Counted from the first letter of the stretch, positions 28,143 through 37,146 are shown. The stretch is DNA of 64,000 nucleotides from Thermohalobaculum sediminis (GCF_023487995.1 NZ_JAMFKN010000002.1:248001-312000); one strand, 5' to 3'. Made by a program: numbers and translations. The notes: generated by a model from the sequence alone, not told the origin.

Positions 28143-28544
28143 TCAGCGATAGCGGCCATGCCGTTGCAGGACCTCGATCTGGTAGCCGTCGGGGTCGGCC
28201 ACGAAGAAGAAGCGCGCCATCAGCGCGCCGTCGCGATTGAACTCGACGATCTTGCGCGGATTCAGGCCTGCGGCGGTAAAGCGCGCATGCTCGGCATCGA
28301 GGTCGTCGACGGCGAAGGCGATGTGGCCGTAGCCGCTGCCGAGGTCGTAGGGCTCGGTCCGGCCCTTGTTGATCGTCAGCTCCAGCTCGAAATCGGCCTC
28401 GGAATTGCGCAGATAGACCAGCGTGAAGCTGTCGAAATCAAAACGGTCGGCGACACTCAGCCCGAAGGCGGTCTCGTAAAACGACACCGAGCGCGCCTCA
28501 TCGAGCACGCGGATCATGGAATGAATGGCCTTGGCCACCGGCAT
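28143..28544 (-). CDS. gloA: Lactoylglutathione lyase (glyoxalase I)
   Basis: A 133-residue VOC-fold enzyme that converts the methylglyoxal-glutathione hemithioacetal to lactoylglutathione. Expected metal ligands are present: H8, E55 in FELELT, the histidine of GYGHIAF and the glutamate of GYQIEVL. The length matches bacterial GloA. It lies in the minus-strand run with the GMC genes; the spacer to the subunit 3 gene is 61 bases. Close VOC relatives exist, so the assignment rests on the full ligand set. Confidence 0.85.
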   Translation of the reverse strand: MPVAKAIHSMIRVLDEARSVSFYETAFGLSVADRFDFDSFTLVYLRNSEADFELELTINKGRTEPYDLGSGYGHIAFAVDDLDAEHARFTAAGLNPRKIVEFNRDGALMARFFFVADPDGYQIEVLQRHGRYR

Positions 28545-28609
28545 CTCCCTTTCTGCCCGTCCTGCGTCAGGCTAGCGCAGAGGGCGGGGGGCCGGGTGTT
28601 AGCCTGCTA

Positions 28610-28900
28610 CTACTCGGCGGCGATCCGGTCGAGCTCCGGCGCCGCCCGTCCACGATGGACCAGACAGGCGCAGCGCAGCAGCGAGGTGAAGTTTCGCACC
28701 TCGCCATGCAGGTCGAGCACCTCGGAGTGCAAACGCGAGATGAACTGCGAGGCGGTCATGCCTTCCGCGGCCGCGATCTCCTCGAGCACGCGCCAGAAGG
28801 CGCGCTCGAGCCTGATCGAGGTCGAAAGGCCGTTCATGCGGATCGAGCGGGTCTCGCAATCGTAGTTGGCGGGATCCTGTCCGGCAAAGATCTGGCACAT
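28610..28900 (-). CDS. Ribbon-helix-helix domain protein
   Basis: A 96-residue protein from ATG 28900 with GGAGGA seven to eight bases upstream. The core RSIRMNGLSTSIRLERAFWRVLEEIA followed by EGMTASQFISRLHSEV is a ribbon-helix-helix fold (strand, two helices), split here for length. Such proteins bind DNA as dimers. The N-terminal cysteines (MCQIF, YDCETR) and a C-terminal CACLV are unusual and could sense redox state. It sits between the AhpD-like and glyoxalase genes and may regulate this run. Confidence 0.75.
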   Translation of the reverse strand: MCQIFAGQDPANYDCETRSIRMNGLSTSIRLERAFWRVLEEIAAAEGMTASQFISRLHSEVLDLHGEVRNFTSLLRCACLVHRGRAAPELDRIAAE

Positions 28901-28962
28901 GGGCGGGTCCTCCCCAGGAATTTTCCCCGATACTCGCGGGAAGGCGGCCCCGAAATCAACCG

Positions 28963-29379
28963 TCAAGGCGGGCCATCGGACGCATCAAACGCCGCATCGA
29001 CGGGCACGGCCAGCGCGGTCGCAAGCGCGTTGGTCTGGCTCGCGAGGGCGATGATCGACAGGAGCTCGGCCTCCATCGCGCCGGTCATGCCCTTCGCACG
29101 GGCCGCGGCGGTGTGGGAGTGCACGCAGTACGAGCAGCCGTTCGTGACCGACACGGCGATGTAGATCATCTCGCGGGTCACCGGGTCGAGCGTCCCCGGA
29201 GCCGCCATCACCGCCTTGAGCTGGCCCCAGACCCGTTCGAGCAGCGCGTCGTCGAGCGCGGCGAGCGAGCGCCAGAAGTTGTTGACGAAATCGCTCCCCC
29301 GGGTCGCGCGGATGTCGGCAAAGACGGCGGCGGCCCGGGGCGAGAGCCCGGCGTCGGCAGCGGGGCGGACGGTCGGCAT
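28963..29379 (-). CDS. AhpD-like carboxymuconolactone decarboxylase family protein
   Basis: A 138-residue protein with the peroxidatic motif NGCSYCVHSHTAAARAKG (CxxC then histidine), the AhpD-like disulfide reductase site. Its ATG overlaps the stop of the upstream cyclase gene (TGATG), so the two are co-translated. Members act as alkylhydroperoxidases or lyases; which one cannot be told. The open frame extends upstream but is unconserved there. Confidence 0.82.
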   Translation of the reverse strand: MPTVRPAADAGLSPRAAAVFADIRATRGSDFVNNFWRSLAALDDALLERVWGQLKAVMAAPGTLDPVTREMIYIAVSVTNGCSYCVHSHTAAARAKGMTGAMEAELLSIIALASQTNALATALAVPVDAAFDASDGPP

Positions 29380-30200
29380 CAGACCAGCGCGAAGATCCGG
29401 GCGGGACCGCCCGTGCCGCCACGCACCTTGGGCGCGCCCACGATCAGCGTCGCGCCCGTCGCCGGCAGACGCTCGAGATTGGCGAGGCACTCGATGCCCC
29501 AGCGGTTCGTCGGCAGCCAGGCGTAATGCGTCGCGAAATCGCCGCTCGGGCCATGGTCGAGGCTGAGCGTGTCCACCGCCATGCCGACGGCGCTGGTCTG
29601 CTCGAGCAGCATCTTCGCAGCTTCGACATGGAAGCCGGGGAAATGCATCACGCCCGCGCTGTCGGCATTGCGGAAGCCGTCGCCCGAGACCTTTTCCGAC
29701 CAACCCGAGAGCATCGCCACGCAGCAGCCCTCGGGAAAGTCGCCATGCGCGGCCTGCCATGCGGCGAGATCGTCGGGCGTGACCTGCGCGTCCGGGTTCT
29801 GGGCTGCCTTTTCGCGGATGTCGACGACGGCAAGCGGCACAACGAGGCTGCCCACCGGGATCTCGTTCACGCTCTGCCCATCGGCCGAGAAGTGCAGGGG
29901 CGCGTCCATGTGGGTGCCCGTGTGCTCGTTGAGCGCGATTGTGTTGAGGTTGAACTTGTGTTCGGCCCAGATGAATTTCGGCGTCACCGTGATACCGGGC
30001 TCGCCGAAATAGGTCGGGAAATCATGGTGCAACTCGTGCGTCAGGTCCTCGACCTTCGCCGCGCCGGCTGCGAGCGCCGCGGGCGCCTGAGCCGTCGAGG
30101 CGAGCGCCACGGCAGCGGCCGCGGCAAGAGCCGCCCCGAGGAAGTCGCGCCGGCTCAGCATCCGGCGCTTGACGCTGTCGGTGACGCAGTGATGGCACAT
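29379..30200 (-). CDS. Tat-exported cyclase family (kynurenine formamidase-like) protein
   Basis: A 273-residue protein from ATG 30200 with GGGAGA upstream. A twin-arginine signal (LSRRDFLGAALAAAAAVALA) precedes a cyclase/formamidase domain carrying the family metal motif EHTGTHMDAPLHF. Known relatives hydrolyse N-formylkynurenine or related amides/esters; the export signal makes a tryptophan-pathway role unlikely here. It is the first gene of the minus-strand run and divergent from the hemolysin III-like gene. The mature fold starts near DLTHELHHDFPTYFG. Confidence 0.85.
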   Translation of the reverse strand: MCHHCVTDSVKRRMLSRRDFLGAALAAAAAVALASTAQAPAALAAGAAKVEDLTHELHHDFPTYFGEPGITVTPKFIWAEHKFNLNTIALNEHTGTHMDAPLHFSADGQSVNEIPVGSLVVPLAVVDIREKAAQNPDAQVTPDDLAAWQAAHGDFPEGCCVAMLSGWSEKVSGDGFRNADSAGVMHFPGFHVEAAKMLLEQTSAVGMAVDTLSLDHGPSGDFATHYAWLPTNRWGIECLANLERLPATGATLIVGAPKVRGGTGGPARIFALV

Positions 30201-30405
30201 GACGGATTCTCCCTGAAGGCCGCCGGCCCCCCGGCGCGCCGTGCGGGGCCGAGGATTGCATGCTTTGCGGGGACGGAAAAGTCCGCAGCATGCCCGCCGC
30301 CGGGCCCTCACCGGGGGGCACGTCGGCGTGAGGCCCGCGGCATTGAAAGCCCGTGCCGTCGGCTGCTAGGATTCGAAGGTCGACGATCGGTGACGGAGCC
30401 GCGAG

Positions 30406-31083
30406 ATGTCCGCAGCGCCGGTGACGCGCAGCCAGCCCTTCCCCGCCTACAGCCGGGCCGAGCACATCGCGGACGCGGTGCTGCATGTGCTGGGCGTCGT
30501 CGCGGCGCTGGTGGCGGTGCCGGTGCTGGTGACGCTGGCCGCGGTCTGGCATGGCAGCCTGCCGGCGGTTCTCGCGGCGTCGGTCTATGGCGCCTCGCTG
30601 ATCGCGATGTTCGCGTTCTCGGCGGCCTATCACCTGGTCCGGCATCCCGGGGCGAAGGAGATCCTGCGCCGGCTCGATCACGCCGCCATCTATGTCAAGA
30701 TCGCGGGCACCTACACGCCCTTCGCGGTGCTCCTGGGCCGCGACGAGGCCGCGACCATCCTCGCCGGGATCTGGACCGCGGCGCTGGTGGGGCTGGCGAT
30801 CAAGGTGACCGCGCCGCGGCGGCTCGAGGCGCTGTGCCTTGTCCTCTATCTCGGCATGGGCTGGGCGGCGCTGGTCGTCGGCGGGCCGATCATCGAGGGG
30901 CTGAGCGAGGCAGGCCTGATCCTGATGGTGACGGGCGGCGCGCTCTACACGCTGGGCGTGGTCTTCCACCTCTGGCACGGCCTGCCGTTCCAGAACGCGA
31001 TCTGGCACGCGCTGGTCCTGGCGGCGAGCTTCGTGTTCTATGCCGCGATCCTCGTCGAGGTCCGCGCGTCCGCGCTGTCCTGA
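30406..31083 (+). CDS. Hemolysin III family (PAQR-type) membrane protein
   Basis: A 225-residue seven-helix protein with the family motifs FSAAYHLVRHP, LDHAAIYVKIAGTYTPF and FHLWHGLPFQNAIWHALV, whose histidines form the metal site of the PAQR/HlyIII fold. The name hemolysin is historical; a role in membrane-lipid homeostasis is more likely. The gene is divergent from the cyclase gene and converges on ccoS. Confidence 0.87.
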   Translation: MSAAPVTRSQPFPAYSRAEHIADAVLHVLGVVAALVAVPVLVTLAAVWHGSLPAVLAASVYGASLIAMFAFSAAYHLVRHPGAKEILRRLDHAAIYVKIAGTYTPFAVLLGRDEAATILAGIWTAALVGLAIKVTAPRRLEALCLVLYLGMGWAALVVGGPIIEGLSEAGLILMVTGGALYTLGVVFHLWHGLPFQNAIWHALVLAASFVFYAAILVEVRASALS

Positions 31084-31089
31084 CCCCGC

Positions 31090-31245
31090 TCAGTCCCGCG
31101 GCTTGTCGGCCTCGTCGAACAGGATGCGCGCGGCGTCGCCTTCGAGGTCGTCGTACTGGTTCGACCTGAGCGACCAGAGAAACGCCGCGAGCCCGATTGC
31201 GCCGAGCAGCAGCGAGACGGGAATCAGCAACCCCAGGACGGTCAT
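31090..31245 (-). CDS. ccoS: cbb3 oxidase assembly protein CcoS
   Basis: A 51-residue protein with one membrane helix (LGLLIPVSLLLGAIGLAAFLWSLRSNQYDD) that carries the CcoS signature SLRSNQYDDLEGDAARIL, shown here in overlapping pieces of one continuous region. The ATG overlaps the stop of ccoI by four bases (ATGA). CcoS is required for putting heme and copper into the cbb3 oxidase. It is the last gene of ccoGHIS. Confidence 0.93.
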   Translation of the reverse strand: MTVLGLLIPVSLLLGAIGLAAFLWSLRSNQYDDLEGDAARILFDEADKPRD

Positions 31246-33503
31246 GGCCGGCCCCTCCGGATTCGCAGGGCGTTGAGCGTGACGACGATCGACGAGCCCG
31301 ACATCGAGAGCGCGGCAATCAGCGGCGTCACGAAGCCGAACAGCGCCACCGGCACGGCGACGACGTTGTAGAGCGCCGAGAAGGCGAAGTTCTCAAGCGC
31401 CCGCGCCCGCGCCGCGCGCGCGGTCTCGATGGCGAAGCGCACCGGGGCGAGGTGCTGCCCGGTGAACACGAGCCCCGTCGCCGCGCGGCTCACGTCCGAG
31501 GCCGCGACCGGCGACATCGAGGCGTGCGCCGCGGCGAGCGAGGGCGCGTCGTTGATGCCGTCGCCGACCATCAGCACCCGCGCGCCGCCGCGCGCCAGCG
31601 CCTCGAGCGCCGCGAGCTTGGCGGCCGGCGTCATGCGGGCGCGCGCGTCCCCGATGCCCGCCGCCTCCGCCGCGCGTGCGACGGGCCCCTCTGAATCGCC
31701 GGAGAAGAGTGCGACCCGCAGTCCCTGCGCCCGAAGCCAGGCCACGGTCTCGGGCGCGTCCGCGCGCAGCCGGTCCTCGAAAGCGAAGGCTTGCGGCGCC
31801 GCGTCGCCCTCTGCGAGCCAGACGGCCGTGCGGTCGTCCGGGGCCGCACCCACCCAGTCGGCGCGGCCGAGGCGCAGGCGCTTGCCGCCGAGCCAGCCCT
31901 CGACGCCCGCGCCCGGCACCTCGGTCACGCCGTCGAGCGCGACGGGCTCGATGCCCCGCCCGCGCGCGCTCTCGGCCAGGGCCTGCGCGAGCGGATGCCG
32001 CGAGGCCACCGCAAGCGACGCGGCGAACTGCCACGCCCGGTCGCACTCGGGCGACGAGACGAGGACGGGGCGCCCTTCGGTCAGCGTCCCGGTCTTGTCG
32101 AACACCACCGTGTCGATCTCGGCCAGGCGCTCGAGGATCGCGCCATCCTTGAGGAAGATCCCCCGCCGGAACAGCCGCCCGCCCGCCACGGCATGGACCG
32201 CGGGCACGGCAAGGCCCAGCGCGCAGGGGCAGGTGATGATCAGCACCGCGGCCGCGATCATCACCGAGCGGTAGACGTCGCCGCCGGTGGCCCACATCCA
32301 CCCGCCGAAGGCCACGCACGACATGACATGGACGCCCCAGACATACTGGCGCGACGCCTTGTCGGCCCAGCGGTCGTAGCGCGTCCTGCCGCGCTCGGCC
32401 GCCTCGATCATCCGCGCGATCTCGGCCAGCAGCGTGGCCTCGCCGGTCGCGCCCACGCGCACCCGCAGCGGGCCCGAGACGTTGAGCATGCCGGCATGAA
32501 CCGCGGCGCCCGGGCCCACCGCCTCGGGCATCGTCTCGCCCGTGACCATCGAGCGGTCGAGATCGGACTGGCCCCACTCGACCCGGCCGTCGGCGGGGAT
32601 GCGCTCGCCCGGCAGGACCTCGGCCAGCATGCCGGCCGCGAGATCCTCGGCCGCCACGGTCGTGCGGCTGCCGTCCGCCGCGATCACGGTCGCCGCCCGC
32701 GCCGAGAGCGCGGTGAGTTCGGCCGCCGCGGACCGCGCCACCGCCCGCGTGCGATGGTCGAGATAACGCCCGATCAGCAGGAAGAACACGAGGCTGATGC
32801 CGGCATCGAAATAGGCATGTTCGCCCGAATGCGCGGTCTCATAGAGCGAGACGCCGACGGCGAGGACGACGGCGAGCGAGATCGGCACGTCCATGTTGAC
32901 GCGCCCCGCGCGCAGCGCGGCGATCGCCGAGCGGAAGAACGGCACGCCCGAGAAAGCGATCGCGGGCAAGGCGATCAGCCCCGAGATCCAGTGCATCAGG
33001 TCGCGTGTCGCGGCATCCGCCCCGGACCAGACGGCGACCGACAGCAGCATCACGTTCATCATCGCGAAACCCGCGACGCCGAGCCGTGCGAGCAGGTCGC
33101 GCCCGACCGCGTCGCGGTCGATGTCGGCCATCGCCTTCGCGTCGAACGGGCGGGCCTCGTAGCCAAGCGCGGAGAGACGGCCGACGACATCCTCGGCGCT
33201 GCTGCGCGCCGGATCGAACAGCACTCGGACCCGGCGCAGGCTGAGATTGACCCGCGCCGAGGCGACACCCGGAAGATTCGACAGACCCGTCTCGATCGCC
33301 GACATGCACGCCGCGCAGCGGATCGCGGGGACCATGAGATCGAGGGCGACCGCGTCCTGCGCCGCCGGCCGCACCCAACGCCCGGCGCCGGTGTCGGTCA
33401 TGCGCTCGGCCGCAAGCTGGGCCGCGAGGCCCGTCGGACAGCATCCCCCCGACGCGGTGCTGCCGGGAAGCCCGACCACGGACCCGCGTGTCGTGTCGCG
33501 CAT
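31242..33503 (-). CDS. ccoI: Copper-transporting P1B-type ATPase CcoI
   Basis: A 753-residue ATPase that exports copper for the cbb3 oxidase. An N-terminal cysteine-rich leader (GGCCPTG) precedes an HMA-like metal-binding domain with CAACMSA. The membrane motif CPCALG, the phosphorylation motif DKTGTLTEG and the hinge GDGINDAPSL are intact. The ATG overlaps the stop of ccoH by one base (TGATG). A C-terminal helix pair ends RIRRGRP. Confidence 0.95.
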   Translation of the reverse strand: MRDTTRGSVVGLPGSTASGGCCPTGLAAQLAAERMTDTGAGRWVRPAAQDAVALDLMVPAIRCAACMSAIETGLSNLPGVASARVNLSLRRVRVLFDPARSSAEDVVGRLSALGYEARPFDAKAMADIDRDAVGRDLLARLGVAGFAMMNVMLLSVAVWSGADAATRDLMHWISGLIALPAIAFSGVPFFRSAIAALRAGRVNMDVPISLAVVLAVGVSLYETAHSGEHAYFDAGISLVFFLLIGRYLDHRTRAVARSAAAELTALSARAATVIAADGSRTTVAAEDLAAGMLAEVLPGERIPADGRVEWGQSDLDRSMVTGETMPEAVGPGAAVHAGMLNVSGPLRVRVGATGEATLLAEIARMIEAAERGRTRYDRWADKASRQYVWGVHVMSCVAFGGWMWATGGDVYRSVMIAAAVLIITCPCALGLAVPAVHAVAGGRLFRRGIFLKDGAILERLAEIDTVVFDKTGTLTEGRPVLVSSPECDRAWQFAASLAVASRHPLAQALAESARGRGIEPVALDGVTEVPGAGVEGWLGGKRLRLGRADWVGAAPDDRTAVWLAEGDAAPQAFAFEDRLRADAPETVAWLRAQGLRVALFSGDSEGPVARAAEAAGIGDARARMTPAAKLAALEALARGGARVLMVGDGINDAPSLAAAHASMSPVAASDVSRAATGLVFTGQHLAPVRFAIETARAARARALENFAFSALYNVVAVPVALFGFVTPLIAALSMSGSSIVVTLNALRIRRGRP

Positions 33504-33967
33504 CAGGAGGCCGCCTTCGCGTAGAGTTCCACCCTGGCATCGAAGCTGCGGCCCGCGGCGTCGGTGCCGCGGATCTCGACGCGCCACAGGCCGGGCGCGA
33601 GACCGATTGCGCCGCGGTAGAGCCCGTCCTGCTCGCGCAGCTCGATGCTGCGGTCGCCCGCCTGGCTCGCCGGCCGTCCGATGACCGCGGTCACGGCAAG
33701 ACCCCGCACCGGCGCGCCCGCGGCGTCGGTAAAGCGCACGGCGAGGCCCTCGGGGACGATCGCCGCCTCGGCCCGCCACCCGAGGGCGCGTTGCGTCTCG
33801 GTCCTGCGGTTCCAGTCCTGGCTGGCCACGTAGGAGTTCTTGACCACGAGGCCCGGGAAGGTCCCCGTGGCCGCGAACATCATGGTCAGGTTTGCCGCGA
33901 GGATCACGCCGAACGCCGCCAATGCGATGACGAGCACCTTGCGTCCCGTGAGTTCCCTGGTCTGCAT
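33503..33967 (-). CDS. ccoH: FixH-type cbb3 oxidase assembly protein CcoH
   Basis: A 154-residue protein from ATG 33967 with GAGGGG about nine bases upstream. A single N-terminal helix (VLVIALAAFGVILAANLTMMFAA) precedes the periplasmic FixH domain, with the conserved SYVASQDWNRRTETQRALGW. It interacts with the oxidase and CcoG/CcoI during assembly. It is second of the ccoG-ccoH-ccoI-ccoS operon. Confidence 0.93.
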   Translation of the reverse strand: MQTRELTGRKVLVIALAAFGVILAANLTMMFAATGTFPGLVVKNSYVASQDWNRRTETQRALGWRAEAAIVPEGLAVRFTDAAGAPVRGLAVTAVIGRPASQAGDRSIELREQDGLYRGAIGLAPGLWRVEIRGTDAAGRSFDARVELYAKAAS

Positions 33968-34004
33968 CGGGTCTGTCCCCTCTTGCCTGCCGTCCCTCCC
34001 GCCC

Positions 34005-35447
34005 TCAGTCGGCGGTCGGGCTGCGGAAGGTGGTGTCGTAATGGGCTCGCTCGCGCGTCTCGAGATCCTCGATCCAGAAGCGGACCGGGATCCGCTCCGG
34101 CAGCGGGATCGTCGGCACGGCATCGAGGAAGACGCGCATCCGCCGGGCCTCGTCCGCCTTCACCTCGAAGCTCGTGCTGTCCTCGCCCTGAAGCGAGATC
34201 GCGAGGTTCGCTTCGTAGGACCGGACGGACAGGCGGAAACTGTGCGGCTGGCCCTGCATGTTCTGCACCTTGATGTCGTAGGCGTTGCGAATCGTGCCGT
34301 CCGACAGGGTGACATAGACCGGGTTGCGCACGGGATGCACCGCAAGGTCGATGTTGCTGCGCATGAACAGCGCGACGACCATCGCAACGCCGATCGCCGA
34401 CCAAAGCGCGAAATAGAGGATCGTGCGCGGCCGCACGGCGCGGCGCCAGGGGGCGACGGGCGGATTGCCCGCGCGTTCCAGCGTCTCGTCCTTCAGCGTG
34501 CAGTAGTCGATCAGGCCGCGTGGCTTGCCGATCTTCGCCATGATGTCGTCGCAGGCGTCGATGCACAGCGCGCAGGTGATGCAGCCGATCTGCTGACCCT
34601 TGCGGATGTCGACGCCCGTCGGACAGACCGCGACGCAGGCGTTGCAGTCGATGCAGTCGCCCAGCTTGTCGGCGCCTTCGGCCTTGCGGTGCTTGCCGCG
34701 CGGTTCGCCGCGCCAGTCCTTGTAGGTGACGATCAGCGAGTTCTCGTCCAGCATCGCCCCCTGGATGCGCGGCCAGGGGCACATGTAGATGCACACCTGC
34801 TCGCGCATGAAGCCGCCGAAGACGAAGGTCGTTGCGGTGAGCACGCCCACCGTCGCATAGGCCACGAAGGCAGCCTCGCCGGTGAGGAAGTCCAGCGCGA
34901 GCGTGGGGGCGTCGGCGAAGTAGAAGATCCACGCGCCGCCGGTCGCGACGGAAATCACCAGCCAGACGAACCACTTGATCGACCGGCGCGCGATCTTGTG
35001 CGGTGTCCATGGCGCGTTCCATAGCCGCCACTGCGCGTTGCGGTCGCCGTCGATGAAGCGCTCGACATGCTGGAACAGATCGACCCAAACCGTCTGCGGG
35101 CAGGTGTAGCCGCACCAGGCGCGGCCCAGCACCGAGGTCACGAGGAAAAGCCCCAGCCCCGCCATGATCAGCAGGCCCGCGACGTAATAGAATTCCTGCG
35201 GCCAGATCTCGATCCAGAAGAAATAGAAGCGCCGGTTCGCGAGATCGACCAGCACCGCCTGGTCCGGCTGATGCGGGCCACGGTCCCAGCGGATCCACGG
35301 GGTCACGTAGTAGATGCCCAGCGTGACCAGCATGATCAGCCATTTCAGGCGCCGGTAGAACCCCTGCGTCGCCTTCGGGAACACGGGCTCGCGCGCGGCG
35401 TAGAGGTTGCCCGCCCCGCCCGAGGCCGCACCCTTCGCTCCGCTCAT
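34005..35447 (-). CDS. ccoG: cbb3 oxidase accessory ferredoxin-like protein CcoG
   Basis: A 480-residue membrane protein from ATG 35447, preceded by AGGAG. Four or five membrane helices flank two 4Fe-4S motifs, CIDCNACVAVCPTG and CITCALCIDACD. A C-terminal Ig-like domain follows. It is the CcoG/RdxB/FixG family, implicated in reducing copper for oxidase assembly. ccoG opens the minus-strand ccoGHIS operon behind an FNR box. In many relatives ccoNOQP lies directly upstream, but here a divergent unrelated gene does. Confidence 0.95.
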   Translation of the reverse strand: MSGAKGAASGGAGNLYAAREPVFPKATQGFYRRLKWLIMLVTLGIYYVTPWIRWDRGPHQPDQAVLVDLANRRFYFFWIEIWPQEFYYVAGLLIMAGLGLFLVTSVLGRAWCGYTCPQTVWVDLFQHVERFIDGDRNAQWRLWNAPWTPHKIARRSIKWFVWLVISVATGGAWIFYFADAPTLALDFLTGEAAFVAYATVGVLTATTFVFGGFMREQVCIYMCPWPRIQGAMLDENSLIVTYKDWRGEPRGKHRKAEGADKLGDCIDCNACVAVCPTGVDIRKGQQIGCITCALCIDACDDIMAKIGKPRGLIDYCTLKDETLERAGNPPVAPWRRAVRPRTILYFALWSAIGVAMVVALFMRSNIDLAVHPVRNPVYVTLSDGTIRNAYDIKVQNMQGQPHSFRLSVRSYEANLAISLQGEDSTSFEVKADEARRMRVFLDAVPTIPLPERIPVRFWIEDLETRERAHYDTTFRSPTAD

Positions 35448-35512
35448 GTGACTGCTCCTGTCCGGCCGGAATCGCGATGAGCCACGTTTCGCAGTTGCGG
35501 CAGGCCCCAGCA

Positions 35513-35526
35513 TTGATCCGGATCAA
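35513..35526. promoter_or_regulatory. FNR/FnrL binding box upstream of ccoGHIS
   Basis: TTGATCCGGATCAA is a perfect 14-base match to the FNR consensus TTGAT-N4-ATCAA. Its centre is 72 bases upstream of the ccoG start, leaving room for a class II promoter and a short leader. Oxygen-limited induction by FnrL is the expected control. Confidence 0.85.
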
Positions 35527-35540
35527 TTGCGGAATCGCGC

Positions 35541-35569
35541 TTGGCGGGTGTCCCATTTTAAGATAATGT
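35541..35569 (+). promoter_or_regulatory. Candidate promoter for the peptidoglycan-binding gene
   Basis: TTGGCG and TAATGT are separated by 17 bases, 57 bases upstream of GTG 35626. The FNR box lies just behind it and could act on both directions. Confidence 0.4.
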
Positions 35570-35625
35570 TAATTCGGGTGTGGTGTTAGGGTGCCGAGTG
35601 CATCCTTTGTGCGAGGGTTACGGGG

Positions 35626-36468
35626 GTGGTCTGGAACCGTGAACCCGTTGGTGGGCGGCGTGTCGTTGCATCTGCGCGGGCGCCCAATCTTTCTCTCAGC
35701 TGGATCAGTCTGCTGATCGGCGGGGTCGTGGTCGCCGTGTCGATCAGCGATCCGGTTGTCCGCATGACCGATCATGTCCGCGCGCATGGGCCCATCGTCG
35801 TCACCAGCGAAACCCCGGCCGGGCTGTCGCTGGCAGGCGTTCTGCCCGAACCGCGCCTTTTCCTGGCTTCCCGGGCGGACGAGCAGCCCGCGGCGGTCCC
35901 GGCCCCGCCGGACGTCCAGCAGGTCAAGCCTGAGCCTGCGCCCGAGCCCGCGCCCGAGCAGGACGCGCATCTCTGGGATTACATGGTTGCGACCGCGCCG
36001 ACGAGGGAGGCCGAACTCGGGCTCACCCGCGCGACGCGCGCCGAGCTTCAGCGCCGGCTCGCCCTGATCGGCTATGACCCCAGGGGCGTCGACGGCGTCC
36101 TGGGCCCGCTGAGCCGCGAGGCGATCGCGGCCTGGCAGCGCGATTTCGGTTTTCACCAGACGGGCTATGTCGACGCCGTCCAGCTCGCGTCGATCGAGGA
36201 ACGCTCGGCCACCGCCTGGAACGAGTGGGACGCAGCGCGCGTCCGCTACGCCAGCATGGCAGCCCCCTCGGACACTGCCCCCGAGGCGAGCGTGCCGCCG
36301 GACGGACGGTCGGAATGCGAGCGCGGCGACGACGGGCGCATCGTCGGCAAGCAGAGCTTCGGCTGCGACCTCAAGGGCGTCCGCGAGGGCTTCCAGCGGC
36401 TGTTCTCGAAGCTCGGCGACGACGAAGCCATCGCGACCGCATCAGCCCCGCTTCCCGCCGATCGCTGA
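35626..36468 (+). CDS. Membrane-anchored peptidoglycan-binding protein
   Basis: A 280-residue protein from GTG 35626. One hydrophobic segment near residues 24-40 (LSWISLLIGGVVVAVSIS) anchors it; a proline/glutamate linker follows. Residues about 130-190 form a PG_binding_1 domain (AELQRRLALIGYDPRGVDGVLGPLSREAIAAWQRD, given in part). The C-terminal region has a cysteine pair (SECERGDD, SFGCDLKG). It is probably a periplasmic cell-wall binder; no catalytic domain is visible. Confidence 0.72.
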   Translation: MVWNREPVGGRRVVASARAPNLSLSWISLLIGGVVVAVSISDPVVRMTDHVRAHGPIVVTSETPAGLSLAGVLPEPRLFLASRADEQPAAVPAPPDVQQVKPEPAPEPAPEQDAHLWDYMVATAPTREAELGLTRATRAELQRRLALIGYDPRGVDGVLGPLSREAIAAWQRDFGFHQTGYVDAVQLASIEERSATAWNEWDAARVRYASMAAPSDTAPEASVPPDGRSECERGDDGRIVGKQSFGCDLKGVREGFQRLFSKLGDDEAIATASAPLPADR

Positions 36469-36516
36469 GGCCGCGGTTGCGCCCGCGTGCCGGGAAGGCG
36501 GGACAGGCACCGCCGC

Positions 36517-37146
36517 TCAGGCCACGCGGCGCATCATCGCGGTCAGCACCCCGGCCCCCATCAGGAAACTCCCGCCGATCCGGTTGACGAGGCGCAGCGT
36601 CGCAGCATCGCGGAAGCGGGCCCGCATCCCGCCCACCATCGCCGCCCAGAGCGCGATGTTGATCGCCGCGAGCGTGAGGAAGGTTGCCTCGAGAATCGCG
36701 ATCTGGGGCAGCAGCGGCGCCGCCGGATCGATGAACTGCGGAACGAACGCAATGAAGAAGACGATGCTCTTTGGGTTCAGCGCCGTCACCGCATAGGAGC
36801 TCCAGAACATCCGCCTCAGATCGCCCGGCACATGGGCGCCGCCAGGCACCGCGACCGGCTGCGGTTCGGCTCGCCACAGGCACAGCCCGAGCCAGACGAG
36901 ATATGCCGCGCCGACAAGCTTCAGCGCCGTGAACAGGCTGGCCGACGCCGCCAGCATCGCGCCCGCCCCCGCGAGCGAGAGGCTCATCGCGGTGAAATCG
37001 CCGAGCGTGACGCCGGGGACGGTCGCCAAGCCGCTGCGCCTGCCGTAGCCCAGCGCATAGCTCACGATGAGCATCACCGTGGGGCCGGGAATCGCGACCA
37101 GAACGGCCGAGGCAAGGGCAAAGGCAATCCACAACTCGAGGCTCAT
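36517..37146 (-). CDS. LysE/RhtB family amino-acid exporter
   Basis: A 209-residue membrane protein from ATG 37146 with AAGGAG about eight bases upstream. The RhtB pattern is clear: IPGPTVMLIVSYALGYGRR near the N-terminus, the central FWSSYAVTALNPKSIVFFIAF, and six hydrophobic segments. The family exports homoserine, threonine or related compounds; the substrate here is unknown. The gene converges on the peptidoglycan-binding gene. Confidence 0.9.
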   Translation of the reverse strand: MSLELWIAFALASAVLVAIPGPTVMLIVSYALGYGRRSGLATVPGVTLGDFTAMSLSLAGAGAMLAASASLFTALKLVGAAYLVWLGLCLWRAEPQPVAVPGGAHVPGDLRRMFWSSYAVTALNPKSIVFFIAFVPQFIDPAAPLLPQIAILEATFLTLAAINIALWAAMVGGMRARFRDAATLRLVNRIGGSFLMGAGVLTAMMRRVA

